From the NCBI RefSeq assembly GCF_000718305.1, contig NZ_JOFQ01000010.1, positions 62,001 to 126,000 of the forward strand: a DNA stretch of 64,000 nt, written 5' to 3'. This document shows, piece after piece, positions 50,239 to 59,112 of the stretch. How positions within the stretch are numbered: position 1 is the stretch's first letter; every line of letters begins with the position of its first letter. Under the pieces are notes generated by a model. The model ran no database searches. It was not told where the DNA came from and saw nothing but the letters and a program-made list of their open reading frames with translations. Source of the DNA: Streptomyces niger (lineage in GTDB: Bacteria > Actinomycetota > Actinomycetes > Streptomycetales > Streptomycetaceae). Both the position numbers and the translations under genes were made by a program.

Positions 50239-50312
50239 CGCGGGGTGGAGCAGCTCGGTAGCTCGCTGGGCTCATAACCCAGAGGTCGCAGGTTCAAATC
50301 CTGTCCCCGCTA
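50239..50312 (+). tRNA. Initiator tRNA-Met (CAT)
   Basis: A full cloverleaf of 74 bases without encoded CCA. The acceptor stem CGCGGGG/CCCCGCT leaves positions 1 and 72 unpaired (C-U), and the anticodon stem CTGGG/CCCAG has three G-C pairs next to the loop CTCATAA. Both features mark the initiator rather than the elongator tRNA. The T arm is GCAGG-TTCAAAT-CCTGT. A strong terminator follows 6 bases later. Confidence 0.96.
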
Positions 50313-50318
50313 CTGACT

Positions 50319-50348
50319 CCGGCCCCTCGACACTCGTCGAGGGGCCGG
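50319..50348 (+). terminator. Terminator after tRNA-fMet
   Basis: A perfect 12-base-pair stem CCGGCCCCTCGA/TCGAGGGGCCGG with a 6-base loop starts 6 bases after the tRNA. Confidence 0.85.
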
Positions 50349-50570
50349 AAGCGTTCGGGCGGGAATCGCCCCGACGGCCCGTATGAGCCGTCCCACCGCT
50401 CCCCGCCCTGGCCTGCCGGGCGCCTCAGGCCGCGGCTTCGCCGGCGGCGGCCGGCCCGTGGACCCGGGTCGGGGCCGCCGGGCCCGGCGCCGGACCACCG
50501 CGGCCGGCCAGCAGCCGGTACGCGGCGGACCGGAACCGGAAGGCGAGGAGTCGTGCCTTTCGTGCCTTCC

Positions 50571-51590
50571 TCACGCCGCCGCACGCTCCGGGCGGGCCTC
50601 GATGCGGTCGGCGATCTGACGGCAGGTGCGCGAGATGATCCGGGAGACGTGCATCTGGGAGAGGCCCAGCCGCTCGGCTATCCGGCTCTGCGTCATGTCG
50701 CGGAAGAACCGCAGGTAGAGGATCTCCTTCTCCCGCTCGGGGAGGCCGGCGAGGTAGGGCTTGACCGCTTCCCGGGCGACGACGAGGTCGAAGCCCGCCT
50801 CCGGGGTGCCGAGGGTGTCGGCGAGCGAGCAGCCGTCGTCGCTGTTCTGCAGCTCCGCGTCCAGGGACAGGGGACTGAAGCTGTTCAGCGCCTGGGAGCC
50901 GAGCACGACGTCCTCCACGGGCATGCCCGTGTGCTCGGCGATCTGCTCGGGGGTGGGGCCGTGGTCGTCGATGGTGCTGGTCAGTTCCTGGCGGGCGGCG
51001 CGTACGCGGTTGCGCAGTTCCTGGACCCGGCGGGGGACGTGCACGCCCCACATGTGGTCCCGGAAGTGGCGCTTGATCTCGCCGATGACCGTGGGCACGG
51101 CGAAGCTCTCGAAGGCGTTGCCGTGCGAGGGGTCGTACCGGTCGACGGCCTTGACCAGGCCCATGGCGGCGACCTGCTGGAGGTCCTCCAGGTTCTCGCC
51201 GCGGTTCCGGAAGCGCAGCGCGAGGCGCTCCGCCATCGGCAGCCAGGCGCTGATGACCCGGCCGCGCAGCTCCTGCCGCTCGGGGCCGTCCGGCAGGGTG
51301 ACCAGACGGCGGAAGTCCTCGGCCGTGTCGGGCGCGTCGTCGTGCGGGTGCCGGTTGCGGCGCCCGGGGACGGCGGGGGTCGTGGCCTTCACCGAGCGGC
51401 GCTGCCGCTTGAGGCCACGGGGCTTGTTCGGCGGCCGGTTCGGGGCCTGGTCGGCGCGGCGCCGCGTGACGCGAGCCTCCGTGCCGCGCTCCGTCGCCGG
51501 CGCGGCGCCCGAAACCTCGGACGCCTCGGGCACCTCCGCGTCGTACCGGAGGTCGTCGGTCTGCACTGCGTTCTGCGTCTTCACGAGCAT
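50571..51590 (-). CDS. SigB/SigF-subfamily RNA polymerase sigma factor
   Basis: A 339-residue group-3 sigma factor. A disordered basic N-terminus of about 85 residues precedes region 2 (about 105-175, NLEDLQQVAAMGLVKAVDRY and FAVPTVIGEIKRHFRDHMW), region 3 (about 180-250) and region 4 (about 285-330, LPEREKEILYLRFFRDMTQS and a HTH with SQMHVSRII). Streptomyces relatives act in osmotic/oxidative stress or sporulation. GGAG lies 8 bases before the ATG. No anti-sigma or antagonist gene is adjacent, so control must be from elsewhere. Confidence 0.93.
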   Translation of the reverse strand: MLVKTQNAVQTDDLRYDAEVPEASEVSGAAPATERGTEARVTRRRADQAPNRPPNKPRGLKRQRRSVKATTPAVPGRRNRHPHDDAPDTAEDFRRLVTLPDGPERQELRGRVISAWLPMAERLALRFRNRGENLEDLQQVAAMGLVKAVDRYDPSHGNAFESFAVPTVIGEIKRHFRDHMWGVHVPRRVQELRNRVRAARQELTSTIDDHGPTPEQIAEHTGMPVEDVVLGSQALNSFSPLSLDAELQNSDDGCSLADTLGTPEAGFDLVVAREAVKPYLAGLPEREKEILYLRFFRDMTQSRIAERLGLSQMHVSRIISRTCRQIADRIEARPERAAA

Positions 51591-51793
51591 GGTCCGGGCT
51601 CCTGGGTCAGCAAATCTCTTTCCTGGGACACTTCTTCACCCGTGGAAGAGCGACCTGGCAGGCGCGTCCTGCGGAAGTCACACTGCTCCCACGGGGCGTG
51701 CCTACGGGCCGAAGCACGTAACTCCTGCTGCCCCCGACTTTTTCCGGCAAACAAACCGCCGAAAAAAAATGCTCCACGACCTCCCGAACTCGC

Positions 51794-52120
51794 TCAGGAA
51801 CGCCTGTGACCTGGCCTTTCATCCTTCCGGGCCACCTCGTCCCGGGCACCGACCCGACGTCCCGTCAGGAGGCAGCCGAGGGCCGCGGCGCTCGCCACGG
51901 CGGCTGCTGCGGGGAGCAGGATGCGGTGGTCCACGAGTGCGACCAGGCCCGCGCCGACGGCCAGGAACAGGGCGGAGCTGCCGAAGCCCGAGACCACCAC
52001 ACCGCTCAGGTAGGAGGCCGCGTTGCGGTCGCGGAGCACTCGCCCGCCGCCCCAGCCCGTCCGGGCCTCCTCCCCCGCTGCGCGGAAATCGGGTGGCTGG
52101 GATGGCCGCGGGTCCGGCAT
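51794..52120 (-). CDS. Small membrane protein, possibly an MFS-like fragment
   Basis: A 108-residue product with a charged N-terminus (EEARTGWGGGRVLRDRNAASYL), two hydrophobic segments (LSGVVVSGFGSSALFLAVGAG and LLPAAAAVASAAALGCLL) and a basic tail. The first segment resembles the start of an MFS helix 1, so it could be a remnant, but two-helix small proteins of this kind occur intact. It lies upstream of the sigma factor gene in the same direction with 203 bases between, a stretch holding the sigma promoter region and an unusual A/T-rich run at about 51762-51770. Confidence 0.55.
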   Translation of the reverse strand: MPDPRPSQPPDFRAAGEEARTGWGGGRVLRDRNAASYLSGVVVSGFGSSALFLAVGAGLVALVDHRILLPAAAAVASAAALGCLLTGRRVGARDEVARKDERPGHRRS

Positions 52121-52246
52121 GGTGCCGTCGGTCGGAGACGGCGGAAAGCAAGGAGTACGGATGGGTGACGGTGCGGGGTGCAGCGACGGGCCGGACGGCG
52201 GGGTGTCCCTCGTACGGCGGTTGCGCGCCGCGCCGGTCCACGTCGG

Positions 52247-53053
52247 TCAGCGGTCGCCGCCCGGCTTGCGGCCCCACGCGGAGATCAGCGGGGCCATGGT
52301 GAGATCGAGCCGGCCCGCCGTGACGTTCGCGAGGTGCTCCTCGATCTCGGCTTCGGTGGCGAGGCCTGCCTCGACGAGGCGGTCGCTGAGCTGCCGTACG
52401 GTCGCGATCTCCAGCGCGTCGCAGGCCGGCGAGGTGACCGGAAAGTAGGCGTCGGCCGCCACGTCGGTGAGGCCGGCCTCGCGCAGCAGGCGCGGCAGGG
52501 TCCGCCCGAAGGCCAGGTCGGCGCCGCGCCGGGCGAGCAGTTCGCGGGAGCCCCGCCGCAGCCGGTTGGCCAGCCGCTCGGCCGGCCCGTGTTCGTCCAG
52601 GCAGCTCAGCGGCTGCAGCGCCGGGTCGGCGTCCTCCAACACGAGCACGCCGCCCGGCCGGAGCGCCCGCACCATCGCCGCGAGGGCGGCCGCGCGCTCC
52701 GGTACGTGCACCAGGACCAGGCGCGCGTGCACCAGGTCGAACGGGCCGGGCGGCGGCTCCTCCGCCGCCACATCGTGCAGCGCCACCTCGTACGGGGCGT
52801 CCGACGCCAGCCAGACCGGGTCGATGTCGGTGGCCAGGACGCGGCCGGCCGCGCCGGTGCGCGCGGCCAGCCAGGCCGGTACGCCGGGGCTGCCCGCGCC
52901 GACCTCCCAGCAGTGCCAGCCCTCGGTCACGCCCACGGCCGCCAGGTGCCGGAAGGTGACGGGGTCGAAGAGCTCGGACATCGCGGCGAAGCGCTGTCCG
53001 GCCTCGGTCCGCTGATTGTCGAAGAGGTATCCGTCGTCGTTCGCGTGTGCCAC
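52247..53053 (-). CDS. Class I SAM-dependent methyltransferase
   Basis: A 268-residue methyltransferase. The SAM-binding motif I is CWEVGAGSPGVPAWLA, the acidic end of strand 2 is LATDIDPVWL, motif II is FDLVHARLVLVHVPE and motif III is ALRPGGVLVLED. The N-terminal YLFDNQRTEAGQRFAAMSELFD is typical of a large actinobacterial group with unknown substrates. It diverges from the Rrf2 regulator with 59 bases between. Confidence 0.9.
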   Translation of the reverse strand: MAHANDDGYLFDNQRTEAGQRFAAMSELFDPVTFRHLAAVGVTEGWHCWEVGAGSPGVPAWLAARTGAAGRVLATDIDPVWLASDAPYEVALHDVAAEEPPPGPFDLVHARLVLVHVPERAAALAAMVRALRPGGVLVLEDADPALQPLSCLDEHGPAERLANRLRRGSRELLARRGADLAFGRTLPRLLREAGLTDVAADAYFPVTSPACDALEIATVRQLSDRLVEAGLATEAEIEEHLANVTAGRLDLTMAPLISAWGRKPGGDR

Positions 53054-53112
53054 CCGATGATCGTAGGACGCGGGCCGCGGGGCGGTCCGTCACCGTGCGG
53101 GATAATGCCGGC

Positions 53113-53571
53113 ATGCGTATCTCAGCCAGGGCGGACTACGCGGTACGGGCCGCGCTGCAGCTCGCCGCCTGTACCGACGCCGACCCGCTCAAGGCCGAGG
53201 CCATCGCCGTCGCCCAGGACATCCCGCACAAGTTCCTCGAAGGCATCCTCAACGACATGCGCCGCGGCGGGCTCGTACGCAGCCAGCGCGGCGGCAACGG
53301 CGGCTACCGGCTGGCCCGGCCCGCGGCGGCCATCAGCATCGCGGAGGTCATCCGCGCGGTGGACGGGCCGCTGGTCTCGGTGCGCGGCGTCCGGCCGCCG
53401 GAGCTGGCGTACAGCGGGCCCGCCGAATCGCTGCTGCCGCTGTGGATCGCGCTGCGCGCCAACGTACGGCAGATCCTGGACGGGGTGTCGCTGGCCGACG
53501 TCGCGTCCGCCCGGCTCCCCGCCGACATCCTGTCCCTGACGGAGGGTCCGGAAGCCTGGACCAATCCCTGA
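53113..53571 (+). CDS. Rrf2-family transcriptional regulator without Fe-S cysteines
   Basis: A 152-residue winged-helix regulator. It starts MRISARADYAVRAALQLAAC and has the Rrf2 wing RSQRGGNGGYRLARPAAAISI. The three cysteines that bind the cluster in IscR/NsrR are absent; the only Cys is at position 20. That pattern fits CymR-like members, which sense O-acetylserine status through a partner protein. Downstream TauE-like and SfnB-like genes make sulfur control likely. The ATG at 53113 is chosen because the fold starts there. Confidence 0.9.
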   Translation: MRISARADYAVRAALQLAACTDADPLKAEAIAVAQDIPHKFLEGILNDMRRGGLVRSQRGGNGGYRLARPAAAISIAEVIRAVDGPLVSVRGVRPPELAYSGPAESLLPLWIALRANVRQILDGVSLADVASARLPADILSLTEGPEAWTNP

Positions 53572-53734
53572 CCGCGCCTTTCTGAGGCCGGGTCACCGGG
53601 CCGCTCCCACCTGCGGCGTCTCGTATCGCGAGAGGCTTCTGTCCACTTCTTGAACAGGCCCTTGTCACCGGACATCCGTGCGCCGAGTATTCCTATCAAT
53701 CCAGTGGGAAAACTAGGGAAACTGTGAGGTCGCC

Positions 53735-54664
53735 GTGCGTACGCTGATCCTGTTGGCCTTGGCCGGGCTGGGAGCCCAACTGGTGGACGGCAGCCTGGGC
53801 ATGGCCTACGGCGTCACCTCCACCACCCTGCTGCTCGCCGTGGGCACCAACCCGGCCGCCGCTTCCGCCACCGTCCATCTCGCCGAGATGGGGACCACCC
53901 TCGCCTCCGGCGTCGCGCACTGGCGCTTCGGCAACGTCGACTGGCGGGTCGTCCTGAAGATCGGCATCCCCGGGGCCGTCGGCGCCTTCGCGGGCGCCAC
54001 GTTCCTCTCCGCCCTCTCCACCGAGCTCGCCGAGCCGGTGATGGCGCTCCTCCTGCTGGGTCTCGGGCTGTACGTACTGGGCCGGTTCACCGTCGCCGGG
54101 CTGCCCACCGACAAGCTGGACAAGCCGCTGCGCAAGCGTTTTCTGTCCCCGCTCGGACTGGTCGCCGGCTTCCTGGACGCGACCGGTGGCGGCGGCTGGG
54201 GCCCGGTCGGCACGCCGGCGATCCTGGCCAGCGGCCGGCTGGAGCCCCGCAAGGTCATCGGCTCCATCGACACCAGCGAGTTCCTGGTCGCGGTCGCCGC
54301 GAGCCTCGGCTTCCTCGTCGGCCTCGGCGGCGAGGGCGTCAACTGGCTGTGGGCCGTTGCCCTGCTGGCCGGCGGGCTGATCGCCGCGCCGATCGCCGCC
54401 TGGCTGGTCCGCCACGTACCGCCGCGCATCCTCGGCTCCGCGGTGGGCGGCCTCATCGTCCTGACCAACATCCGCACCCTGCTGCGCAGCGACTGGCTCG
54501 GCGCCGGCGATGCCACCCAGTGGACGGTCTACGGCTTCGTCTACGTCGTGTGGGCGGCCGCCGTCGCCTACTCGGTCAAGGAGCACCGCCGCACGAGCAG
54601 GACCGCGCCGCGGCCCGCGGCGGAGCCGGCGGACGCCCGGCCCGCCGAGGCCACCACCACCTGA
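53735..54664 (+). CDS. TauE/SafE family sulfur-compound permease
   Basis: A 309-residue membrane protein with about eight helices and the internal duplication of TauE/SafE (LVDGSLGMAYGVTSTTLLLA and VAGFLDATGGGGWGPVGTP). The family moves sulfite or organosulfonates. GTG start. Upstream, at 53706-53723, GGGAAAACT and GGGAAACT form a short direct repeat that may be the Rrf2 site. The acyl-CoA-dehydrogenase-like gene follows after 49 bases. Confidence 0.92.
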   Translation: MRTLILLALAGLGAQLVDGSLGMAYGVTSTTLLLAVGTNPAAASATVHLAEMGTTLASGVAHWRFGNVDWRVVLKIGIPGAVGAFAGATFLSALSTELAEPVMALLLLGLGLYVLGRFTVAGLPTDKLDKPLRKRFLSPLGLVAGFLDATGGGGWGPVGTPAILASGRLEPRKVIGSIDTSEFLVAVAASLGFLVGLGGEGVNWLWAVALLAGGLIAAPIAAWLVRHVPPRILGSAVGGLIVLTNIRTLLRSDWLGAGDATQWTVYGFVYVVWAAAVAYSVKEHRRTSRTAPRPAAEPADARPAEATTT

Positions 54665-54713
54665 CGGCCGGCGTCCCGAACCCCCCACCCCGCAACCCTC
54701 CCGGAGGTATCGC

Positions 54714-55970
54714 GTGCCCCTCGACACCCCTTGTCCGGCGCCCGCCGGGCAGCCGGCCGACGGCGGGGCCTGGCCGCGCACCGTGCGGGACCTCGCCGAC
54801 GACCTCGCCGTGGACGCGAGCGCCCGCGACCGGGCGGGCAAGCCGCCCCACGAGGAGGTCTCCCGGCTCCGCGAGGCCGGGCTGCCGGCCTTCCTCGCGC
54901 CGCCGGGACCGGACGGCCGCGGCACGGACTGGCGCACCGCCTGCGCCGCCGTACGGGAGATCGCGACGGCGGACAGTTCCCTCGCGGAGCTCCTCGCCCA
55001 CCACCACGTGACGTCCTGGGGTCCCCGGCTCTTCGGCACCCCGGACCACGCCGCGCGGCTCGAACTCCGGGCCGCGCGCGGGCGGTGGCTCTGGGCGGGG
55101 CGCACCGACGCGCCGGAGAGCCCGGACGGCAGCGGCCTGTGGCTCGCGCCGCACGGCAGGAAGTACCTGCTCAACGGCGTCCGTTCGCTGGCCGCGGGCG
55201 CGAGCACGGCCGACCGGTTCCTGCTCTCGGCCCACCGCATCGACACCGGCGAGCCGGTCGTGGTCGTGGTGGACCCGGCGCGGACGACCGTGACGCCGGA
55301 CGCGCCCGAGGAGCGGCTCGGCCAGCGGCTCACCGGCGCGGCCACCGTCGGCTGCGACGACGTGCCGGTGACGGCCGCTCAGATCCTCGGCACGGTCCCG
55401 GGGGACGAGCACACCGTCCTCCCGTACACCGCGCTCGCCCCCCTCGCGCTCCGGCTGATCCTGCTCCACGTCGGCCTGGGCAACGCCGAGGGCGCGCTGG
55501 CGGAGGCGCGGGACGTGAGCCGGGTGTCGCCGGGCGTCCATCCGTTCACCGACACCGGCGGCGGCGAGTACGCCACGGCGCCCGGCGAGGACCCGTACCT
55601 GCTCCTCGCCTACGGCGAGCTGGCGACCGCGGCGCACAGCGCGTCGTCGGTCGTCGACCGGGCCACGGAGGCGATGGCGCAGGGGCTGTCGACGGGTCCG
55701 ACGCTCGGGCCGGACGAGCGGGCCGAGATCGCGTTCCTCGTGTCCGCCGCCGAGGCCGTCACCGCCGATGCGGCGCTGCACATCACCACGCGGATCCTCG
55801 AACTCACCGCGGGCGCGCCGAGCCTCTCCCCCGCCACCGACCCCGGCTTCGACCGCTTCTGGCGCAACGCCCGTACGCTCACCGCCCGCAGCTCGGCCAC
55901 GCACCGGCTCCGCGACATCGGCGCCCACTACCTCAACGGCGCCCGGCCGTCCCTCACCCTGCACGCCTGA
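54714..55970 (+). CDS. SfnB/DszC-like flavin monooxygenase (acyl-CoA dehydrogenase fold)
   Basis: A 418-residue acyl-CoA-dehydrogenase-fold protein. It lacks the catalytic Glu context of true dehydrogenases and ends with FWRNARTLTARSSATHRLRD and IGAHYLNG, the pattern of FMNH2-dependent DszC, SfnB and related sulfone/sulfide monooxygenases. Placement after Rrf2 and TauE supports a role in sulfur acquisition from organosulfur compounds. The GTG at 54714 has GGAGG 6 bases upstream. Its flavin reductase partner is not adjacent; the FMN reductase at 32418 belongs to another pair. Confidence 0.85.
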   Translation: MPLDTPCPAPAGQPADGGAWPRTVRDLADDLAVDASARDRAGKPPHEEVSRLREAGLPAFLAPPGPDGRGTDWRTACAAVREIATADSSLAELLAHHHVTSWGPRLFGTPDHAARLELRAARGRWLWAGRTDAPESPDGSGLWLAPHGRKYLLNGVRSLAAGASTADRFLLSAHRIDTGEPVVVVVDPARTTVTPDAPEERLGQRLTGAATVGCDDVPVTAAQILGTVPGDEHTVLPYTALAPLALRLILLHVGLGNAEGALAEARDVSRVSPGVHPFTDTGGGEYATAPGEDPYLLLAYGELATAAHSASSVVDRATEAMAQGLSTGPTLGPDERAEIAFLVSAAEAVTADAALHITTRILELTAGAPSLSPATDPGFDRFWRNARTLTARSSATHRLRDIGAHYLNGARPSLTLHA

Positions 55971-56000
55971 GCCGCATGGCGGCCGGCCGTCGCGGCGCCG

Positions 56001-56678
56001 TCAGCGGCCGGCGGCCGCCCGCTGCAGGATGTCGATGACGTCCTCGTCGGAGACCTGGGTGAAGTCCTCGTACCACTCGCCCACCGCGCGGAAGTCCGGC
56101 GGGCGGCTCAGGCAGAGCACGTCGTCGGCCTCCGCCGCCAGCGCGGCGGCCGTGGTCGGGGAGGCCACCGGCACGGTGAGGAGGACGCAGGCGGGGCCGT
56201 GCCGGCGAAGGGCGCGCAGCGCGGCCCGGGCCGTCATGCCGGTGGCCAGGCCGTCGTCGACGAGGAGGACCGTACGGTCGGCGAGGTCGGGCGGCGGGCG
56301 CCGGCCGCGGTAGAGGTCCGTACGGCGGTGCAGTTCGGTGCGTTCGCGGGCGACGTCGGCCGCCAGCTGCTCCTCGGTGAGGCCGAGGTACCGCAGGGCG
56401 CGGGGGTCGAAGAGCGGCGGGTCCTCGCCGGCGAGGGCGCCGATGCCCAGCTCCGGCTGGTCGGGGGCGCCGATCTTGCGGGCGACCAGGACGTCCAGCG
56501 GCGCCCCCAGGTCGTGGGCGATCTCGGCGGCGACCGGGACGCCGCCGCGCGGCAGCGCCAGGACGACGGGGCCGTCGGGCGGGTGCCCGCCGATCAGGTC
56601 GGGCCGGGTCGCCTCCAGGTGTTCCCGCACCTGTCGCGCGAGCTGCCGGCCGGCGTCTCTGCGGTCCGTGAAGCGCAT
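56001..56678 (-). CDS. Phosphoribosyltransferase-fold protein
   Basis: A 225-residue type-I PRTase. The PRPP loop is TVLLVDDGLATGMTARAALRAL (about 125-145), and the N-terminus reads VVLALPRGGVPVAAEIAHDLGAPLDVLVARKIGAP. This subgroup is commonly encoded beside a dienelactone-hydrolase-like protein in actinobacterial stress or dormancy loci, as here (46-base gap). Substrate base unknown. Confidence 0.9.
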   Translation of the reverse strand: MRFTDRRDAGRQLARQVREHLEATRPDLIGGHPPDGPVVLALPRGGVPVAAEIAHDLGAPLDVLVARKIGAPDQPELGIGALAGEDPPLFDPRALRYLGLTEEQLAADVARERTELHRRTDLYRGRRPPPDLADRTVLLVDDGLATGMTARAALRALRRHGPACVLLTVPVASPTTAAALAAEADDVLCLSRPPDFRAVGEWYEDFTQVSDEDVIDILQRAAAGR

Positions 56679-56724
56679 GGCTCTCTCCTTGGCGACGGTG
56701 CTGGGCGCGCCTCGGTCGCGGGGG

Positions 56725-57399
56725 TCACCGGGGGTCGTCGGCGCCGAGCGGCGGTTTGCCCGGCGCGAGGAACCAGTCGCGGGCCGCGACGGCGACCTGG
56801 TCCAGTGCGCCGGACTCGGGGAAGAGGTGGGTGGCGCCGGGGATCACGTGGAGTTCGCAGCGGGCCGGCAGCCGCTCGGCCGCCGCCCGGTTCAGCTCCA
56901 GCACCTCCGTGTCGCGGCCGCCCACGAGCAGCAGGACCGGGGCGCGCACCCGGCTCAGCGCGTCGCCGGCGAGGTCGGGGCGGCCGCCGCGGGAGACCAC
57001 GGAGCCCACCTGGTCGGCGCGTTCGGCGGCGGCCACCAGCGCGGCGGCGGAGCCGGTACTGGCGCCGAAGAGGTGCGGACGCAGCCGCTCGGTGGCCGGG
57101 TGGGTGCGGAGCAGGTCGACGGCTGCCACGACCCGCGTGCCGAGCAGGGCGATGTCGAAGCGGTGCTCCCGGGTCACCTCGTCGACCCGGTCCTCGTCCT
57201 CGGTCAGCAGGTCCAGCAGGAGGGTGGCCAGGTCGTTGGCGTGCAGGTACTCGGCGACCCCGCGGTTGCGCGGGCTGTGCCGGGAGCTGCCGCTGCCGTG
57301 CGCGAAGACGACCACGCCGCGGGCGTGCTCGGGGACGCGCAGGTCGCCCGTCAGGGAGGCGTCGCCGACCGGTACGGACACCGTTTCGTCGAAGGTCAT
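56725..57399 (-). CDS. Dienelactone-hydrolase-like alpha/beta hydrolase
   Basis: A 224-residue alpha/beta hydrolase. VVVFAHGSGSSRHSPRNRGV forms the oxyanion region, LFGASTGSAAAL the nucleophile elbow with Ser, LLVGGRDTEVL the acid, and GATHLFPESGAL the catalytic His. In other actinobacteria this protein is paired or fused with the PRTase downstream. Start ATG 57399, where the family pattern begins. It diverges from the lactonase gene; the shared region carries a tandem ACACATCGAC repeat. Confidence 0.88.
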   Translation of the reverse strand: MTFDETVSVPVGDASLTGDLRVPEHARGVVVFAHGSGSSRHSPRNRGVAEYLHANDLATLLLDLLTEDEDRVDEVTREHRFDIALLGTRVVAAVDLLRTHPATERLRPHLFGASTGSAAALVAAAERADQVGSVVSRGGRPDLAGDALSRVRAPVLLLVGGRDTEVLELNRAAAERLPARCELHVIPGATHLFPESGALDQVAVAARDWFLAPGKPPLGADDPR

Positions 57400-57490
57400 C
57401 GGGCTCGCTCCCGCTCTGTTCGCCGGCGGTATGGCTCGTCGATACGGGTAACCCCGCACGCAAGATCGTACTCTTCCCGGCAAAGCGGGC

Positions 57491-57510
57491 ACACATCGAC
57501 ACACATCGAC
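57491..57510. repeat. 10-base tandem repeat in a divergent promoter region
   Basis: ACACATCGAC occurs twice head to tail, with a third partial copy AAACAT directly after. It lies 92-111 bases upstream of the hydrolase ATG and 113-132 bases upstream of the lactonase ATG. Confidence 0.6.
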
Positions 57511-57622
57511 AAACATGGCCGCGCCGGACCGGGCGCGCACGGGGTCTTGTCAGCCCCGTTGGTATGGACCACTCTGGCTGCCGACCGACGCCCGGTCATG
57601 CCGGCGGATGGAGAGGTGTGCC

Positions 57623-58828
57623 ATGAACGACCGCTCGTCAGCGCCTGCGCCCGAGCCCTCCGGGCGACTCGGCCGCCGCGGCTTCCTCGGCGCGCTGGCG
57701 GCGGGCGCGACGGCCGCCGGCCTGGCGACCGCGGGCGCGGCACCGGCCACCGCGGCGGAACACGGCGGCCACCGGAAGCGCGACGCACTCCGGCCGCTGT
57801 TCCTGGGAACCTACACCTCGACGGCGGGCGGCGGCAGCGGCATCGGGCTGGCGGCGTACGACCCGGAAACGGGGCTCATCACCGGCAACGGCGTGATCCC
57901 CGGCGTCGCCGACCCGTCCTACCTCACGCTCTCCCCGGACGGCAGGACGCTGTACGCGGTCGACGAGAACGCCGACGGCGCGGTCACCGCCGTGGCGCTC
58001 GCGGCGGACGGCGCGCACCGCGTGCTGGGCAGCCGGTCCACGGGCGGCGCGGGCCCCTGCCACCTCTCCGTCCACCCCTCCGGCCGCTGGCTGCTGAGCG
58101 CCAACTACTCCTCCGGCAGCGTCGCCGTGCACCCCGTCGACCCCGCGACGGGCGCCCTCGGCGAGCGCACCGACCTGGTGGAGCACTCCGCGCCGCCGCC
58201 GGGCCCCGGCCAGGACGGCCCGCACGCGCACCAGATCGTCACCGCGCCCGACGGCGGCCACGTCCTCGCCGTGGACCTGGGCACCGACACGGTCTACACG
58301 TACCGCCTGGATCCCTCGGCCGGCACGCTCCACCAGGTGTCGACGGCGGCGCTGCGCCCCGGCGCGGGCCCGCGCCACCTGACCTTCCACCCCGGGGGCC
58401 GGTACGCCTACCTCGCCAACGAGGTCGACAACACGGCGGTGGTCTGCCGGTACGACCCCGTCACCGGCCGGCTCACGCCCGGCGCCGCGCAGTCCACCGG
58501 GACCGGGCCCGGGACCAGCTATCCGGCGCAGTTCCTGGTCACGCCCGACGGCCGGTACGCCTACCTCGCCAACCGCGGCCACAACAGCCTGACGCGGTAC
58601 GCCGTCGAGGACCGCGGCGCCCGGCTGCGGCTGCTGGACACCGTGCCGGTGGGCGGTGACTTCCCGCGCCACATCGCGTTCTCGCCGGACGCCCGGCTGC
58701 TGTTCGCGGGCAACCAGCGGTCGAACACGGTCACCGTCTTCCGCGTCGACGCCGGCTCGGGGGCGTTGCGGCCGACCGGGACGCCGTTCGCGGCCCCGAT
58801 GCCGGTGTGCGTGCTGCCGCCGGCATGA
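57623..58828 (+). CDS. TAT-exported lactonase-family (seven-bladed propeller) protein
   Basis: A 401-residue protein. The twin-arginine signal is GRLGRRGFLGALAAG with cleavage near ATAAEHGG. The rest is a seven-bladed beta-propeller of the PF10282 lactonase family, seen in repeated blades such as PSYLTLSPDGRTLYAV, PCHLSVHPSGRWLLSAN and PRHIAFSPDARLLFAGN. Cytoplasmic relatives are 6-phosphogluconolactonases; an exported one probably acts on a different lactone or has no such activity. GAGAGGTG precedes the ATG. Confidence 0.9.
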   Translation: MNDRSSAPAPEPSGRLGRRGFLGALAAGATAAGLATAGAAPATAAEHGGHRKRDALRPLFLGTYTSTAGGGSGIGLAAYDPETGLITGNGVIPGVADPSYLTLSPDGRTLYAVDENADGAVTAVALAADGAHRVLGSRSTGGAGPCHLSVHPSGRWLLSANYSSGSVAVHPVDPATGALGERTDLVEHSAPPPGPGQDGPHAHQIVTAPDGGHVLAVDLGTDTVYTYRLDPSAGTLHQVSTAALRPGAGPRHLTFHPGGRYAYLANEVDNTAVVCRYDPVTGRLTPGAAQSTGTGPGTSYPAQFLVTPDGRYAYLANRGHNSLTRYAVEDRGARLRLLDTVPVGGDFPRHIAFSPDARLLFAGNQRSNTVTVFRVDAGSGALRPTGTPFAAPMPVCVLPPA

Positions 58829-58831
58829 CGA

Positions 58832-58869
58832 GTGCCGGGTGGTTCCCCCACTGAGGAACCACCCGGCAC
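58832..58869. terminator. Strong bidirectional terminator
   Basis: A perfect 15-base-pair stem (58832-58846 and 58855-58869, 8-base loop) starts 4 bases after the lactonase stop and ends 10 bases before the convergent small gene. Confidence 0.88.
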
Positions 58870-58878
58870 CCGGCCCCC

Positions 58879-59112
58879 TCAGCTGCCCAGCCGGCTGCTC
58901 AGCAGCTGCTTGCCCAGTTCCGCGCCCTTACGGCTGTCGGCCTGGGCCTTGCGGAACAGGTCCACCAGCTCGGTGTCCTTCGCCTGCTCCGCGTCCTGGA
59001 TGTACGTCTCCATCCGCAGGGCGTTGTCCAGGCACGTCTGCGTGTACCAGAGCAGGTTGTAGTTCTTGTCCTTGGTACCGGTGACCTCACCGGTCTCGCG
59101 AGTGCTGGCCAT
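58879..59112 (-). CDS. Small conserved-looking helical protein
   Basis: Not recognised by name. A 77-residue soluble protein, mostly amphipathic helix: NLLWYTQTCLDNALRMETYI, then DAEQAKDTELVDLFRKAQAD and GAELGKQLLSSRLG. The single Cys, Tyr/Trp patch and helical hairpin look like a small ferritin-like or four-helix-bundle dimer. GGAGG lies 8 bases before the ATG at 59112, which fixes the start. Confidence 0.78.
   Translation of the reverse strand: MASTRETGEVTGTKDKNYNLLWYTQTCLDNALRMETYIQDAEQAKDTELVDLFRKAQADSRKGAELGKQLLSSRLGS

Noticed and set aside
50294..50570. Short open frames on both strands between the tRNA terminator and the sigma factor gene
   Set aside because: Compositions are Arg/Pro/Gly-rich shadows without ribosome sites. 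No gene is supported.
51591..51793. SigB-type promoter (GNNT-N14-16-GGGTAY) upstream of the sigma factor gene
   Set aside because: GTTTG and GGGGGC blocks exist on the minus strand, but no exact -10 GGGTAY at the right spacing could be confirmed by eye.
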